Origin: Gautieria morchelliformis
Taxonomy: Eukaryota; Basidiomycota; Agaricomycetes; Gomphales; Gomphaceae
DNA length: 64,000 bases
Assembly (NCBI GenBank): GCA_015179125.1
Contig: WHVA01000191.1
Span: 1 to 64,000, forward strand
Reading direction: 5' to 3'
The translations under genes were made by a program, and so were the position numbers. The notes beneath the pieces are model-generated. The model worked only from the letters and a program-made list of their open reading frames with translations. It searched no databases and was not told the origin of the DNA. Positions 1 through 10,158 of the stretch are shown one piece after another (the first letter of the stretch is position 1; each line of letters begins with the position of its first letter).

Positions 1-1106
1 TGGTATTTGATAGCAGACTGGAATTCAATGGCGTCCGCACACCTATGAGCATCAACTGCTTAAACTGCTCAGACCAGTATGCAAAAATAGTTCAGGGATC
101 CTTGCAAAGTGCATTGCAAAAATCTTGCAAATCACATGCCAAACAGTCACAATCCAACATTAGTATTATGAATAGGTTATTCACTGGAAAGACTTGATAA
201 AAACCTGAGGTTTAACAGAGATTTTTCCAACCTACAAAATCTTAACAAAACAATGATATTTTTCCAGTTAAAATTATAAACAAATACATGGTAATACCCA
301 GGATTTCCCTGGGGGGAAATGTAAAGCAGACTTGTGAACAATTGGCAATGGAGGAGGGCCACTGTTCATCACCCTAGGTGCCTGGAATGCTTCATTGGCC
401 GCATGTGTGAGTGTGACTGTTCTTGCCGCTCCATACCATGCAGACGGATTGTCATCCTTTGGCCTGCCATCCAACATCAATGCGATACAGCTCTGGATTG
501 CAGGGTCAAGACCTCTATGGAACTTCATAACAATTGATCGCCCATCTGTGTACTTGGCCTTCTCAACCAGCTCTTCAAACCCATCAATATATTTGTCAAC
601 TGAACACTTGCCCTGATGGTACTGACGTGATCCCAGTTGATTCATCACATTGGTGGCCTTGTGCAGGGGGTAGAACTGCTGGCAAAATGCCTTGATGAAA
701 TCCTTCCAGGTCGCATAGAGTGGTGTGCCACGCTTAGCTTCATGGGTGAATGCATGAGTGGCGAACAGCCCTCCCGGTCTTCATGAAGGACATTGCCCAC
801 AGGATCTGCGACTGCTCATCTGCAGAGTCACTTGCATACACACCCAGCCAGGTACAGGCTGCATGACTGGATGAAGTTGTGACTGTTCATGTGGTTGCCA
901 TCATACTCAGAGGGCTTTGCTGGCTCAGCTGTTCGCTTTGAGGAGGTGCGAACACAACTGGGGAGCCCAGCCATCAGCCTAGTGGTCATAGCCTGCAGGG
1001 TGTTCAACCTCATCTCCAGATCTTGTTTCTCCTACCTCTCTCTCATCAACTCTTGCTTTATCGCTGCCAAGCAGTCCAAAACTTCAGCAGCAGATGGCAA
1101 GTCCAT
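1..1106 (-). pseudogene. Ty3/gypsy gag (element G1), broken, runs off the left edge
   Basis: Read on the minus strand, translation starts MDLPSAAEV at 1106 and passes through a stretch containing PAKPSEYDG. It then continues in other frames to a retrotransposon-gag core (about 640-274) with FYPLHKATNVMNQLGS and KYTDGRSIVMKFHRGLDP, the helical capsid region of gypsy gag proteins. An in-frame stop follows the first 24 codons and there are frame changes near 830 and 650, so the protein is dead. It lies just downstream (on its own strand) of an LTR at 1225-1665. The rest of the element, including pol, lies beyond the window. The gypsy assignment is confident; exact frame-break positions are approximate. 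Confidence 0.75.
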
Positions 1107-1224
1107 GGTAAGCAGTAGAGGGTGTTATGGTGTGAGAAAGGGTTGCTAAAATCTCAGCTTTTGAAGGGTGTTTGATTTGAAGTTGGGTGATTTTGCAACC
1201 GGTGCTCTAGAGAGAGTTTTCTAC

Positions 1225-1665
1225 TATAAGGGCAACCTAGGCAGACACTCTACACTCAAGTGGCGAACTGACAAAGGGGGATCCAAAGTAAGATAGAGAG
1301 CCATATACACAACACAGATATACCTGATGAAGGGGGATGCAAAGAGAAAAATCTAAGGAACCCCTTCTCCGGCTAGCTATGACTATAAGCTATGGGTATG
1401 CTAGCCTGATCACTGAATGCCCGAATTACATAAGGGATCGCACTGGTGATAACAGGAACAGGGGTAGATAAGAAAGGAATGGTGTCAGAGGTGGCTGGAA
1501 CAGGAAGGGAATGACCAGAACACAAGGCAGAAGGGTGCCAAAGGCTAGGAGAGGCTTGGAGGCCTTGATCACACATCACACTGTGGTGCACACAGTGTGA
1601 TGATGGCTGCAATCATGCACACTGGCTGTGATCATGCACACAGTACGATGATGGTTCCCCTGACA
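1225..1665 (-). repeat. 5' LTR of gypsy element G1 (LTR family A)
   Basis: The reverse strand reads as LTR family A: it starts TGTCAGGGGAACC-like (plus-strand end CCCCTGACA at 1665) and ends GGTTGCCCTTATA-like (plus-strand start TATAAGGGCAACC at 1225). The solo copies at 10195-10726 and 54305-54776 have the same two ends and the same internal pair of 'ggatttcccc' boxes. The gag of G1 begins about 120 bp further on. The sequence just outside 1665 (ctccc) interrupts an RNase H domain, so the element sits inside another gypsy element. Confidence 0.7.
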
Positions 1666-3028
1666 CTCCCACTATCTGACCTGTTGGTTGAACAGATTCT
1701 TTTGGGTCTCGAATACTTTGAGACCCTTGTGGTCCATGACTAGGGTGAATTTTCACCCTAGGACCTTGTCCTCCCACTTCATGAGGGCTTCTAACACAGC
1801 GATTGTCTTGTGCTTGTGTGTTCTATAGTGTTGCTGTGCAACACTGAACTTTGGGGCATTGGCTGTACATGGCACCAAGTCCCAATTTGAAGCTGTCGGT
1901 GATGACCCAGATACGGTCATTGCTCCATGCATCAACTGGATGCAGGATGGGTGCCTTGCAGGCCAGTGCCTTTATACTTTGGAAGCACTTCTCAAGCAGC
2001 AGTGTCCACTCGAATGGATGGTTGTTGTGCACACAGCCTGACAGTGGGGTCATGTATGCACTCACATCTGGCATGTAGTGTGCCAGATATTAGACAAGGC
2101 TGAGGAACTGTTGGACATCATTGGATGTCCATGGCCTCCACCATTTGTGGATGCATTGCATTTTGTCTGTGTCCATGTGCATGCCTTGGTGGTCAATGAT
2201 ATGACCTAGGCACTCCATTCATCTCCATTCATTCTGAATAGAGGTCAACCTTCTTCTTGCTCCAGAAGAGGTGGTTCTTCTGTAGTCTGTCAGCTATGTG
2301 GAGGTGTTCCTCATGCTCCTTGATCAAGTGCAAGAATATAAAGATTTGACCATGTATACATGGATAAAGTGACCTATGCAGTCACAAAAGATTGTGGTCA
2401 TCAGGCATTGGAATGTTGATGGTGCATTGCAATCTCCCATTTGGATGACTTGGCTCCTGAAGGTGTCAAGGATCATAGCAAAGGCTGTCTTTGATCTGTG
2501 ACCTGGATGTATCTGGATTTGCTCCTATGCCTCTGACATATCGAGTTTTGTTTGATACTGACAGCCAGCAATGTCACTCTAAATGATGTCTTGATCCAGG
2601 AAGGGCGTAACCTATTTCAGGGTGTTCTCGTTCTGCTGGCAGAGATTAAATACAGTACAGAGCATAACATTCTTCTTTGGCATGCACCGCATGGGCACCC
2701 CTTGGTGTGCCACTGCTGGTATCCACCACTGTGCAGTGGTGTATCTTTTGAGCTTCATGGGTAATTCTTTGTGAAAGTGCTCAGGACGCTTTGGTAGTCA
2801 ATACCACATGCACTTGTTGGGATCAATGAGATTGATCTCATTATTGACCTCCAGCAAGGGCAGGAGCTGAACAGGGATACCACTGACCAAGTCAGTGATT
2901 TTCTTCATCCATTCCTTGTGCAGGCAAGGAATGTCATAGACACCATCAAGCGCCTCATGCATCTATGAGGTCCCACAGTATGTAGGATGGCCTTCTTCTT
3001 CCTGAGCGCTTTCATCATTAGATGAGAG
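1666..3028 (-). pseudogene. Ty3/gypsy reverse transcriptase and RNase H (element G2), inactive
   Basis: Reading down from about 2970 on the minus strand gives EVNNEINLIDPNKCMWY, KRPEHFHKELPMKLKRYTT, a CMPKKN box and KLDMSEAYEQIQIHPGHRS, then QMGDCNAPSTFQCLM: the ordered RT blocks of a gypsy polymerase. Where the catalytic YLDD box should be (about 2350) it reads YMVK, so the two metal-binding aspartates are gone. RNase H follows with FEWTLLLEKCFQSIKALACKAP and HYRTHKHKTIAVLEALMKW (about 2040-1760). It ends abruptly at 1666, where G1 is inserted. Several stops and frame changes confirm a pseudogene. The family is clear; lesion counts are not exact. Confidence 0.85.
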
Positions 3029-3733
3029 GGGGCCACAGTAGCTTAGCGGTAAGCCTACCCTGGGAGTTGAATGTGTAGCTGAAAGGTCAAGCATTTAATT
3101 CTGGCCCCTCCCACCTTTATAACACCTTAGACACTCCAAAAATTTCAGCCATGCTGATTTCCAATGTCACCCAATTGCCTGCCCCAAATATAAATGGTGG
3201 AATACTCAACTATCCCTTCCAATTCAGAACTGACTCTTTAGGAACATGACAACCCCCACTCTAATTATCTAATCCATCCAACCAACACATCGGATTACCA
3301 GGTACCTGTACTATCATGATTTGTCACACCAACAGCTAGAGGCTGGGCCAATATATCAGCAGTAGACTGCAGCTGCTGCCACTCGTTGAGGCAGTGGAAG
3401 GTGTCAAGGTGGTGTTGCACTGAGGAAGTGCACATGGGGACTACAAGCCCAAATAAGCCATGGGAGGTCAATTGGATCAGACTGTTTGGCTTTAAAGAGG
3501 TGCTGAGGGGAGTATTAGCATTTCTAAGGCATGATCATCCTTATATAACACAAACCACCTCGCTTCACAGACAAGCATGGACCAGCTCAGGGCACTGCCC
3601 TAGAGTGCAGCAGAGACAGAGGTTAGATAGGATAGATAGATCACAAATTTGCTGACAGAACACATGTATGAATCATCTTACATAGGGCTAGGCCCCAAAA
3701 GACAAAAATTGGATCTAACAAAAAAAAAAAAAG
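3029..3733 (+). mobile_element. SINE-like element with tRNA-derived head and poly(A) tail
   Basis: The unit interrupts gypsy G2 between protease and RT and matches neither. It opens with a tRNA-like 80-mer (3029-3108). The first seven bases GGGGCCA pair perfectly with TGGCCCC at 3102-3108 as an acceptor stem. GTAG/CTAC can form a D stem around an A-box-like TAGCTTAGCGGTAAGCC. The T-arm/B-box is degenerate. A 610-bp body without similarity elsewhere in the window follows, and the unit ends in a run of 12 A at about 3720-3732. A pol III head plus an A-tail is the SINE plan. I could not find a convincing target-site duplication, so the exact ends are tentative. Confidence 0.55.
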
Positions 3734-3739
3734 GTGTAG

Positions 3740-4396
3740 GGAAATTTTGAGGACAAGTTGTTATGTGACTCATCTGCCTGGATTCAGTGAGCCAGGGTGG
3801 ACCTTGGCCCAGAGGTGATCCTGTTCACCATTGGCCTTGGTCCTCATTCGACAAGTCCTTGTTGTCGAATGACACCTTGCCTGTAGGGATGATTTCGTTC
3901 CCTATGCAGATTGTTCCTGGACTGGAGAAGTCCAGGACTATACCTAGCTTCCTCAGGAATGGTGTCCCAAGGATTGCATCATAGTACTCAATGTTAGCCA
4001 CGTCTAAGTACTGTTCATGAGTCTTATGACCAAATTTAATGGTCATATTTGTTCCATAATTGATTATGGAATGACTGCCAATGCAGGCCAATTGCAATGC
4101 AATTGGCTGTTCCAGGGCAAACATTTTGGTGCCCATGGCACATGTGAATTCAGGGACAGACAGACCCCCTTGTTCCCACTGTTGAGCAGACAGTGGGTTT
4201 TCATGCCATTTATCTCCCAGTACCCTAAGAGGGTACAGTTCTCATTTCATGGCCATGCTGGCCATGAGTGATGCTTACTCTGATGATGATACATTAGTTT
4301 GGCTACCCTGTCTGGGGCAGCCAGCAAGTGTCAGCCATCACCTTGGTGGCTGTAAAATCATGCTGGACCTATAGGTGGTCAGGTTGTCCACCGCCT
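3740..4396 (-). pseudogene. Gypsy G2 aspartic protease and gag-pol linker
   Basis: The minus strand from 4136 to 3825 translates as an open stretch containing EQPIALQLACIGSHSIINYGTN, then YYDAILGTPFLRKLGIVLDF. The LGTPFL motif with its hydrophobic continuation is the C-terminal half of a retropepsin-like gypsy protease. The N-terminal catalytic Asp-Ser/Thr-Gly half would lie between 4396 and 4140, where I see no clean match. The region is bounded on its 5' side by the solo LTR at 4402-5094 and on its 3' side by the SINE-like insertion, both of which split one original element. Confidence 0.7.
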
Positions 4397-4401
4397 CTTC
4401 A

Positions 4402-5094
4402 TGTTACGTATCGAGATTTCCACTAAGTCGGAACTGGAAAGGACAGCGGCTTCAACTTATAGGTTGCGCCCCCAATGAACTATCGTCCTAGGTATTTCGG
4501 AAATGAGCCGGAAGTCGGAAAGTACTGGACCAGCTGTTTGGTCGGAACTTGAGTCGGAACTGAGGCGGAAGGCGGAAGACGGAAGGCTGAGAGAGAGACT
4601 GAGATCTTGCTAGACTCGCTGTGCTAAGAACAGGAGATGGAGCGAAGGAAATCAAGTATCGAAGGTGATTATCTGATTGCAGAATAACAGACATACATGA
4701 GGGGGTTTTTATACAAAGCGCAAAGCAACAAGTAATGGTGTTGTACTAAGCAAATTCCGGAGGAAGCGGAAGTCGAGTACAATGTGTGGGAACTAACTAA
4801 TTGGGAACAATGGGACTACAAGGGGGGTTCAGGGTAAGGTAGAACAATGGCAAAGAACAAGGGGTCGGGAAATCATATCTGACAACGAACTACAAGGGTG
4901 ACCGGATATATGGTTTTGATGGATGGCGAGGTGGGTCCGGTGGGTCCGAGTAATAGAGTCGAAAGAACAAGGGAAATGTACAAGGGGCGGAATGTCGGAA
5001 ATGTCGGAGGGGCGGAACGTGTGGCGGAACTATTGGAGAGGCGGAATGTATGGCGGAACTGAGGGTCGGAAGTCGGAAATGAACGGTTGTAACA
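4402..5094 (-). mobile_element. Solo LTR, family B, with 5-bp target duplication
   Basis: The sequence begins TGTTACGTATC and ends GGTTGTAACA, and both sides carry the 5-bp direct repeat CTTCA (4397-4401 and 5095-5099). It is the reverse complement of the LTR at 14784-15438, sharing the 'tcggaactgg', 'gcgcccccaatgaact' and 'tctgattgcagaata' blocks, so it is oriented minus. No internal retroelement sequence is present, so it is a solo LTR left by LTR-LTR recombination. It sits inside gypsy G2 between gag and protease. Confidence 0.9.
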
Positions 5095-5099
5095 CTTCA

Positions 5100-6473
5100 T
5101 CCCAATCATAGCATTGGGGATGGCTCAGGCTACCAGTCCTCTGCTGGAGCATCTGTGTCTCCTTGGGCCTCATTGTCTTGAGGCTTGCCCTCCCCCTCTT
5201 CATCAATTTGCTGAAGAGAGGCATGGACAGGCTCATCTCTGGAGCCTCATCATTGTCATGCTTTGTGGCCACTGTCTGTAAGCCTGACTTATGCCATGGG
5301 CACTCCACTTTGCTGTGGCCCACCTGGCTGTCATGACCCATCTATTTCCCTTACCTCGCTGCCTCTACGTTCCCCCTCATCGCTCCCCCTGCATCTTCGC
5401 CTGAGTTCGCCCTACTCTTCGACCACTCCTCTTCTATGTTCGCTCCATTCGCTCTTCGTCCTATTTGCCAAACGACCATTCGCTGCTCGCATCATTCGCC
5501 AGCAGGCATGCCATCAAACACGATCGACACCCTTTACCCGACATGATGGTTCATCACTGGCCCCATCATCTTCCTAATGCAACCCCTTTAGGTGTTCATA
5601 TGGCCGGAATGCATTCGTGAGACATCCTACCCGTAGGTCGTGGGGGATCAACCCAGCAGACGAAGAGTCCGTGCAGGGTGGCGTATATGCAGGTCCCAAG
5701 GCGTGTTTTCGTCTTTCCTCTCATTGTTTCATGTTTGCACACCTCTTCCATTCTATTGTATGTTTATTTCATCTATTTGTATCATGACTGCACACCCCTA
5801 TCCAACCCTGACTCATGGCGGCCTCTTTCCTATTCGCTGTTACCATACGAGCATTCAATATAAGTAGTTTACATTCGCATGTATATTCCCCAGTTCAATT
5901 ATCATATGTCCATCTTGTGCAAAACTTGACCTCGCTGTGACTATTGTCTTGGGCCTTCTCCTGTAGATTTCTATCTTCGACCAGAGAAAGACTTAGGCAT
6001 CACTGGTGAGTTTTCATACTTCATCTTTGTTACCTTAGCCTTTGAACTATTTTCTGTGCTGTCAGTGAAGGGCTCCGAAGGAGCGCCTTCGCCGGCGAAA
6101 GGATTGTTGCTACTTAAACAAGCTTTCCATGGCACCTTGCACGTTACGTTGTCAAGTGCCATGGGCTATTTTGCTATGACTGTAGATAGGGCGAACCCCA
6201 ATTGGGTAGCCCTCTTATCTTCTGAATATTTATCGGTTCACTCTATCCGCCGAATGGCATACCTCTTTGCACAAGTTATTCGGGCATTCGCTGTGTCCAC
6301 TAATACACAATATTAACGCCTAAAAACCAATCTTGACACTGGCCACATTCAAAGCAGGTGATGCCGCTTTGATTGTTGGCAGGTCGATCAGGTTGTCAAC
6401 CTGCTGGTTTCAGCAGGATGCTCAGTTTCAATGAACTCCCTGATGCCTGAGGCTGTTTGGTCTCAGGTGGCCA
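5100..6473 (-). pseudogene. Gypsy G2 gag C-terminus with CCHC zinc knuckle, split by an LTR
   Basis: After removing the LTR at 5329-6338 plus one copy of its CTGGC duplication, the minus strand reads GITCFECGQVGHSKVECP across the join: a canonical C-x2-C-x4-H-x4-C nucleic-acid-binding knuckle of a gypsy gag. Downstream (5300-5100) it continues with basic and acidic residues (HDNDEAPEMS, LMKRGRASLK). Upstream only about 130 bp remain before LTR-like sequence, so the gag N-terminus has been lost. This fixes gypsy G2's orientation and gene order: gag, protease, RT, RNase H. Confidence 0.75.
5329..6338 (+). mobile_element. Solo LTR, family C (short form), with CTGGC target duplication
   Basis: The LTR starts TGTCATGACCC and ends AATCTTGACA. 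The flanking pentamers are both CTGGC (5324-5328, 6339-6343). It shares long blocks with the reverse copies at 38618-39890 and 40688-41958, for example the 'cgccttcgccggcgaaagg' region and the 'tgataattgaactgggg' region in opposite orientation. At 1010 bp it is about 260 bp shorter than those copies; its start matches an internal point of the 40688-41958 copy. It has landed within the codons for the gag zinc knuckle of G2. Confidence 0.88.
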
Positions 6474-6488
6474 CCTAGACAGGGCTGG

Positions 6489-7621
6489 TGTCATGAACCG
6501 GTTTATTTCACCAACTGCGCTGAGCGCTTACACGGAATCTTTTCCCCCAATCGTCTCATCAGACCACTGCCATCACATCTTCATACCCCAAGTTGAGCCA
6601 TCACCTCCAGTGCCATGTGCTTCACTGCCACTCCCACACGTGCGCCTACGCCATCATTCCCTATGCAGATGTCGCCAAGCATTCGGGCACCATCACCGGT
6701 CCACACCAGGCGATGATCTGGCAGGATAAGTGCCGACAGCATGGATTGGGGAAGCCTTGATCCCCATGAACTCTTCTTCGACCCTTCCTCAGGACGAGTT
6801 GATATGCCTATGTACTATATTCCCTTTGTGCATGAGGGCAAGAGAAGTGTAGAGATTCAGATATTGGAAAGCGGGATTAGCACCAGCTATGACCCATATT
6901 GTTTCGATCATTTCCAACGCTCTCAACCACCTAACCCTACACCACCCCCTTCGATTGACTTGGAAAGTCAAGCATTGCCTCAGAGGCTGTGTGTCTGGAG
7001 CAGAGTTGTGTGGTTCTGGATTGTTGGTTGGCTCAGGGGTTAGGACGACTCATTATTGTCTCCATGAGTCACTCTTGATTTACCAGTATCCCTCATGACT
7101 CACTCTTCTTGTTTTCATTGACTCATCATGACTCAGTTCCCCTATTGTGTACCATATCAGCTTTATTGTCTTGACTCCTCTTCATGACTCACCTGACTCA
7201 CTCTGACTCGTTCTGACTCATTCTGACTCATTGTGACTCATCCCTCTTGTTGTTCTGACTCCTTCTCATACTCACCTGACTCACTCTGACTCACTCTGAC
7301 TCATTCTGACTCACGGTGACTCATCCCTCCTATTCTCTTCTGACTCATCCCTCTTTTCCAAAGTAGATAAATACCAGAGCTTGCTCCATGTATTTCGCTA
7401 GTTTGGTTATCATATACGTTACACCGTCTCCTGTGCCCTTAAGCACTTGAGGATACCTTGCTCACTCTATCGTCTCTCTTCTCTCAATCTCTTACTTCGA
7501 GGCTTGTCTACTTCAGACTTGTCCTTCTTCTTATCTCTTTTGACCAACCAGAACAGGCACCCCTTTTTAGTGCAGGGTCTTCAACATAGGAATCTTACAC
7601 CTGGTGTGGACGGTTCTGACA
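6489..7621 (+). mobile_element. Solo LTR, family D, with GCTGG target duplication and TGACTCA cluster
   Basis: The element begins TGTCATGAACC and ends GGTTCTGACA, so the TGTCA/TGACA ends are inverted. GCTGG is found on both sides (6484-6488, 7622-7626). Its middle (about 7064-7347) is packed with TGACTCA heptamers, 14 forward plus one reverse complement, followed by a TATA-like 'gataaataccag' near 7365 and a pyrimidine-rich stretch. That order (activator boxes, then TATA, then start region) fits a U3-R promoter. A 100-codon open frame at 6741-7043 lies upstream of the boxes but resembles nothing I know. Confidence 0.8.
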
Positions 7622-7626
7622 GCTGG

Positions 7627-8045
7627 GCAGGGTGGTTGTGGGAATTGGAAGTGGAGAGATCACACTACCACACAAGCTGACAGAGGGGAAATCCAAGGTA
7701 TATACATAAATGAGCAGAATATGCAAAGAGAAGGGATTCTCACCTGGCAGAGGGGAGATCCAAAGAGAAAAGTCTAAGGACCCTCACTGCAAGCAAGCCT
7801 GTATTATACTATGCTGGTCTGCAGCCACTGGCCAGGGGCATTGCTCTGCACTCACCACCAACCCTGCCCTGTCCTGGCCTCCCCAACCCTTGACCAACCC
7901 TGTATGTCATGTACACATGAGCTGCTTGACTTCTGACATTGTTCCAAAAGTGGAAGATGTAGTGGAGTTGGTGAAGTGAGTGGGACTGGTGGAAAGTGCT
8001 CCCAGAAGTGGAAGTGGAAATGGAAGCAGAACTTGGAACTGGGTC
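7627..8045 (-). repeat. LTR family A-like sequence, reverse orientation
   Basis: Plus-strand blocks 'actaccacacaagctgacag', 'ggggaaatccaag', 'ggagatccaaagagaaaagt' and 'tgacattgttcc' appear in the same order as in the reverse complement of the solo LTR A at 54305-54776. The left end is obscured by the family D insertion. The right end grades into the inverted-repeat arm without a clear TGTCAGGGG terminus. It may be the 5' LTR of gypsy G2, but only about 135 bp separate it from the gag zinc knuckle, so the assignment is uncertain. Confidence 0.5.
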
Positions 8046-10158
8046 AGAACTGGAAATGGAACAGGGGCAGATGCTTGCAACTTTATATTACATGTAGTTT
8101 CACCCAATTTTTCTTCATATTATAGAAAAGAAAAGAGTGAGATTATATGGCAATTTTGTTGTAGGGAAATAAATAATTCTTCTTTTGTCCCTCCTGAGTG
8201 GCGACTCTGCCACCAAGAATTCCCATATATTTGTATTCTATCACCTTTTAATATATATATTGCTATTAATATATAATTAATACTATTCTCTCTCATACAT
8301 ATTGAATTATATATACATATTCTATATACTATATGCTCCTTTTATATATTCTAAGTGCTGCCATTCACTTTAGCCAAGGACCTCTGATGATATTATGACC
8401 AACTACAGTGTATATATTCATGATACAAAGACATAAATTCAATGAAATGTGTATTGTGTGAACTCCTTAGAAAAATACATCAGGATTCTTAGGCCCTTGG
8501 GGCTGCCCTTGCAGTCATTGTCACTGAATAGGGGACAACATGGACAAGTGTCCATTGTGCATCATCTGGAGCTTTCTTTGCAAAAGTCTTGAATGTAGCT
8601 GGGTGAAGTAGTGCAATTCTGTTCATACTCGTTCTGATGGTCATGACTTGCATTCCAATGAGAATGCACCTTGTTCCATCTCTAAGGCAAGCTGATGTGA
8701 TGTCCATACAAAATTGTTTTCTCCCCAAAGAACCCAATTAAATAATCAAATCATTATAACTTAGGCCAAGTATGTGACCATACATACCTTGTCTGATCTG
8801 CATACAACTCTTCCCCACATATAACCATCATCTATATCTTTTCAACCAAGATGAACATACTCATACTGAAGTTTTATATGTATTAGTGTTGTTCCATAAA
8901 TCTAATATTATCCTATTTTTATATATTAGAAATAGTAGTTTTGTAAAATATACTATATAGGTTCTTATCTTGTAGTACATAGACTTTATGAATGACCTCC
9001 TGACAGATAGACAACCTGCTACTCAAATAAAATGGTTGGGTGAAGCTGCAATGAGGGATGCACCACTAAACACAATCTAACCATGGGCAAGGAGAGAATG
9101 GTGGGGGATGGTGGGGAATGTCAACACTAATATGCTTCCTAAAGTGAAGGGGAGCAGGGGCTTGTGAAAATATCATTGGGTTTCACATCAAAGTGCATTG
9201 ATCCCTTGCAACCAAACACCTACTTCCACAGTCCAAATGGATATCCAGGCAGTAGGCATTAGGCAGCTGAGGGCATTTGGAGGCCCACCCCAAACCCAGC
9301 CAGACTTGGCATCTGATGGGAGGGAATGACAGTCATCCCCCCTGGCATTGACACAGTGGAGCAGGGGCGCCTGGGGTAGCAGAGTAGGCCAGAGACCAGG
9401 GAGTAGGCCTAGGTATAGCGGAGAGAGCCAGAGGGTTGGAAACCTGTAGTTAGTCACATGTAACATAGGTTAGATCATCACCATCCTCTTGCCTCTTACC
9501 AGGTTCAGCTGCAAGCCATAGGCTCTTCTTCTGGGCTATCAGAAACTCCTTCTCCAATAGCTGAGGCTTTCTTGAGAGGCCAGGGGGATAAAAATTGGGT
9601 TGCAGATGAAGCTCAGCCAGACATAGCATCTAAATATGTAAAGGACTAGCCACTATTGGACAAGGGCAATGGATCAACTCTCCCTGTCTTGTCATGTGCT
9701 GCATGCCTGAACAGTAAATAAATTTCTTATGCTATCAACTTTAAATTCTCTTAGACTGAAATAATAATTCATCCAATTCCTGCATTGTGTTTGTGTGGCA
9801 TGCAATAGCCAGTCCAATTCTTATCTGAATTCACATGAAATGTCTATTATGTTGTTTGGTCATGCAGCTTCATGAGGGCCATTCATATTTTTACCCTTCA
9901 TTCGGTGTGGTTCCTAAGGCAGAAAATGCAAGAGCTGAAATGCCACCCCTTCTTCATTGACAATAGAATAACAGTCTCATAGCTATCAAAATGAGGAAGA
10001 GCGTAATGTGCATGTTTGGGCCAGTCAAAGAACCTCCCATGGCAAGTTTCTTGTTCTAATTGCAGGCTTGTATCCTTTTGCCTTGAATGCTGTTAGTGAT
10101 GAAGTCTTCTGCTACTAGTAGGTTGGTATACATCAAGTCATTACACACCTCCTGCCAG
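7782..10158 (+). repeat. Left arm of a large inverted repeat (partner 18488-20812)
   Basis: Many blocks occur in reverse complement in the right arm, in inverse order: 'cctcactgcaagcaagcctg' (7782), the tract 'atgtagtttcacccaatttt' (about 8091), 'ctccccaaagaaccc' (about 8720), 'tagtacatagactttatgaa' (about 8972), 'aggccagggggataaaaatt' (about 9578) and 'catcaagtcattacac' (about 10130). A 544-bp segment (8997-9540) is present only here. The arm is very AT-rich at 8228-8350. An 82-codon minus frame at 8489-8737 is partly conserved in the other arm but not recognisable. It is most simply two inverted copies of one non-autonomous element. Confidence 0.75.

Noticed and set aside
3029-3108. Functional tRNA gene
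   Set aside because: The acceptor and D stems pair, but the anticodon arm and T-arm do not, the B-box is degenerate, and the unit continues into a poly(A)-tailed body; a SINE head is the better reading.
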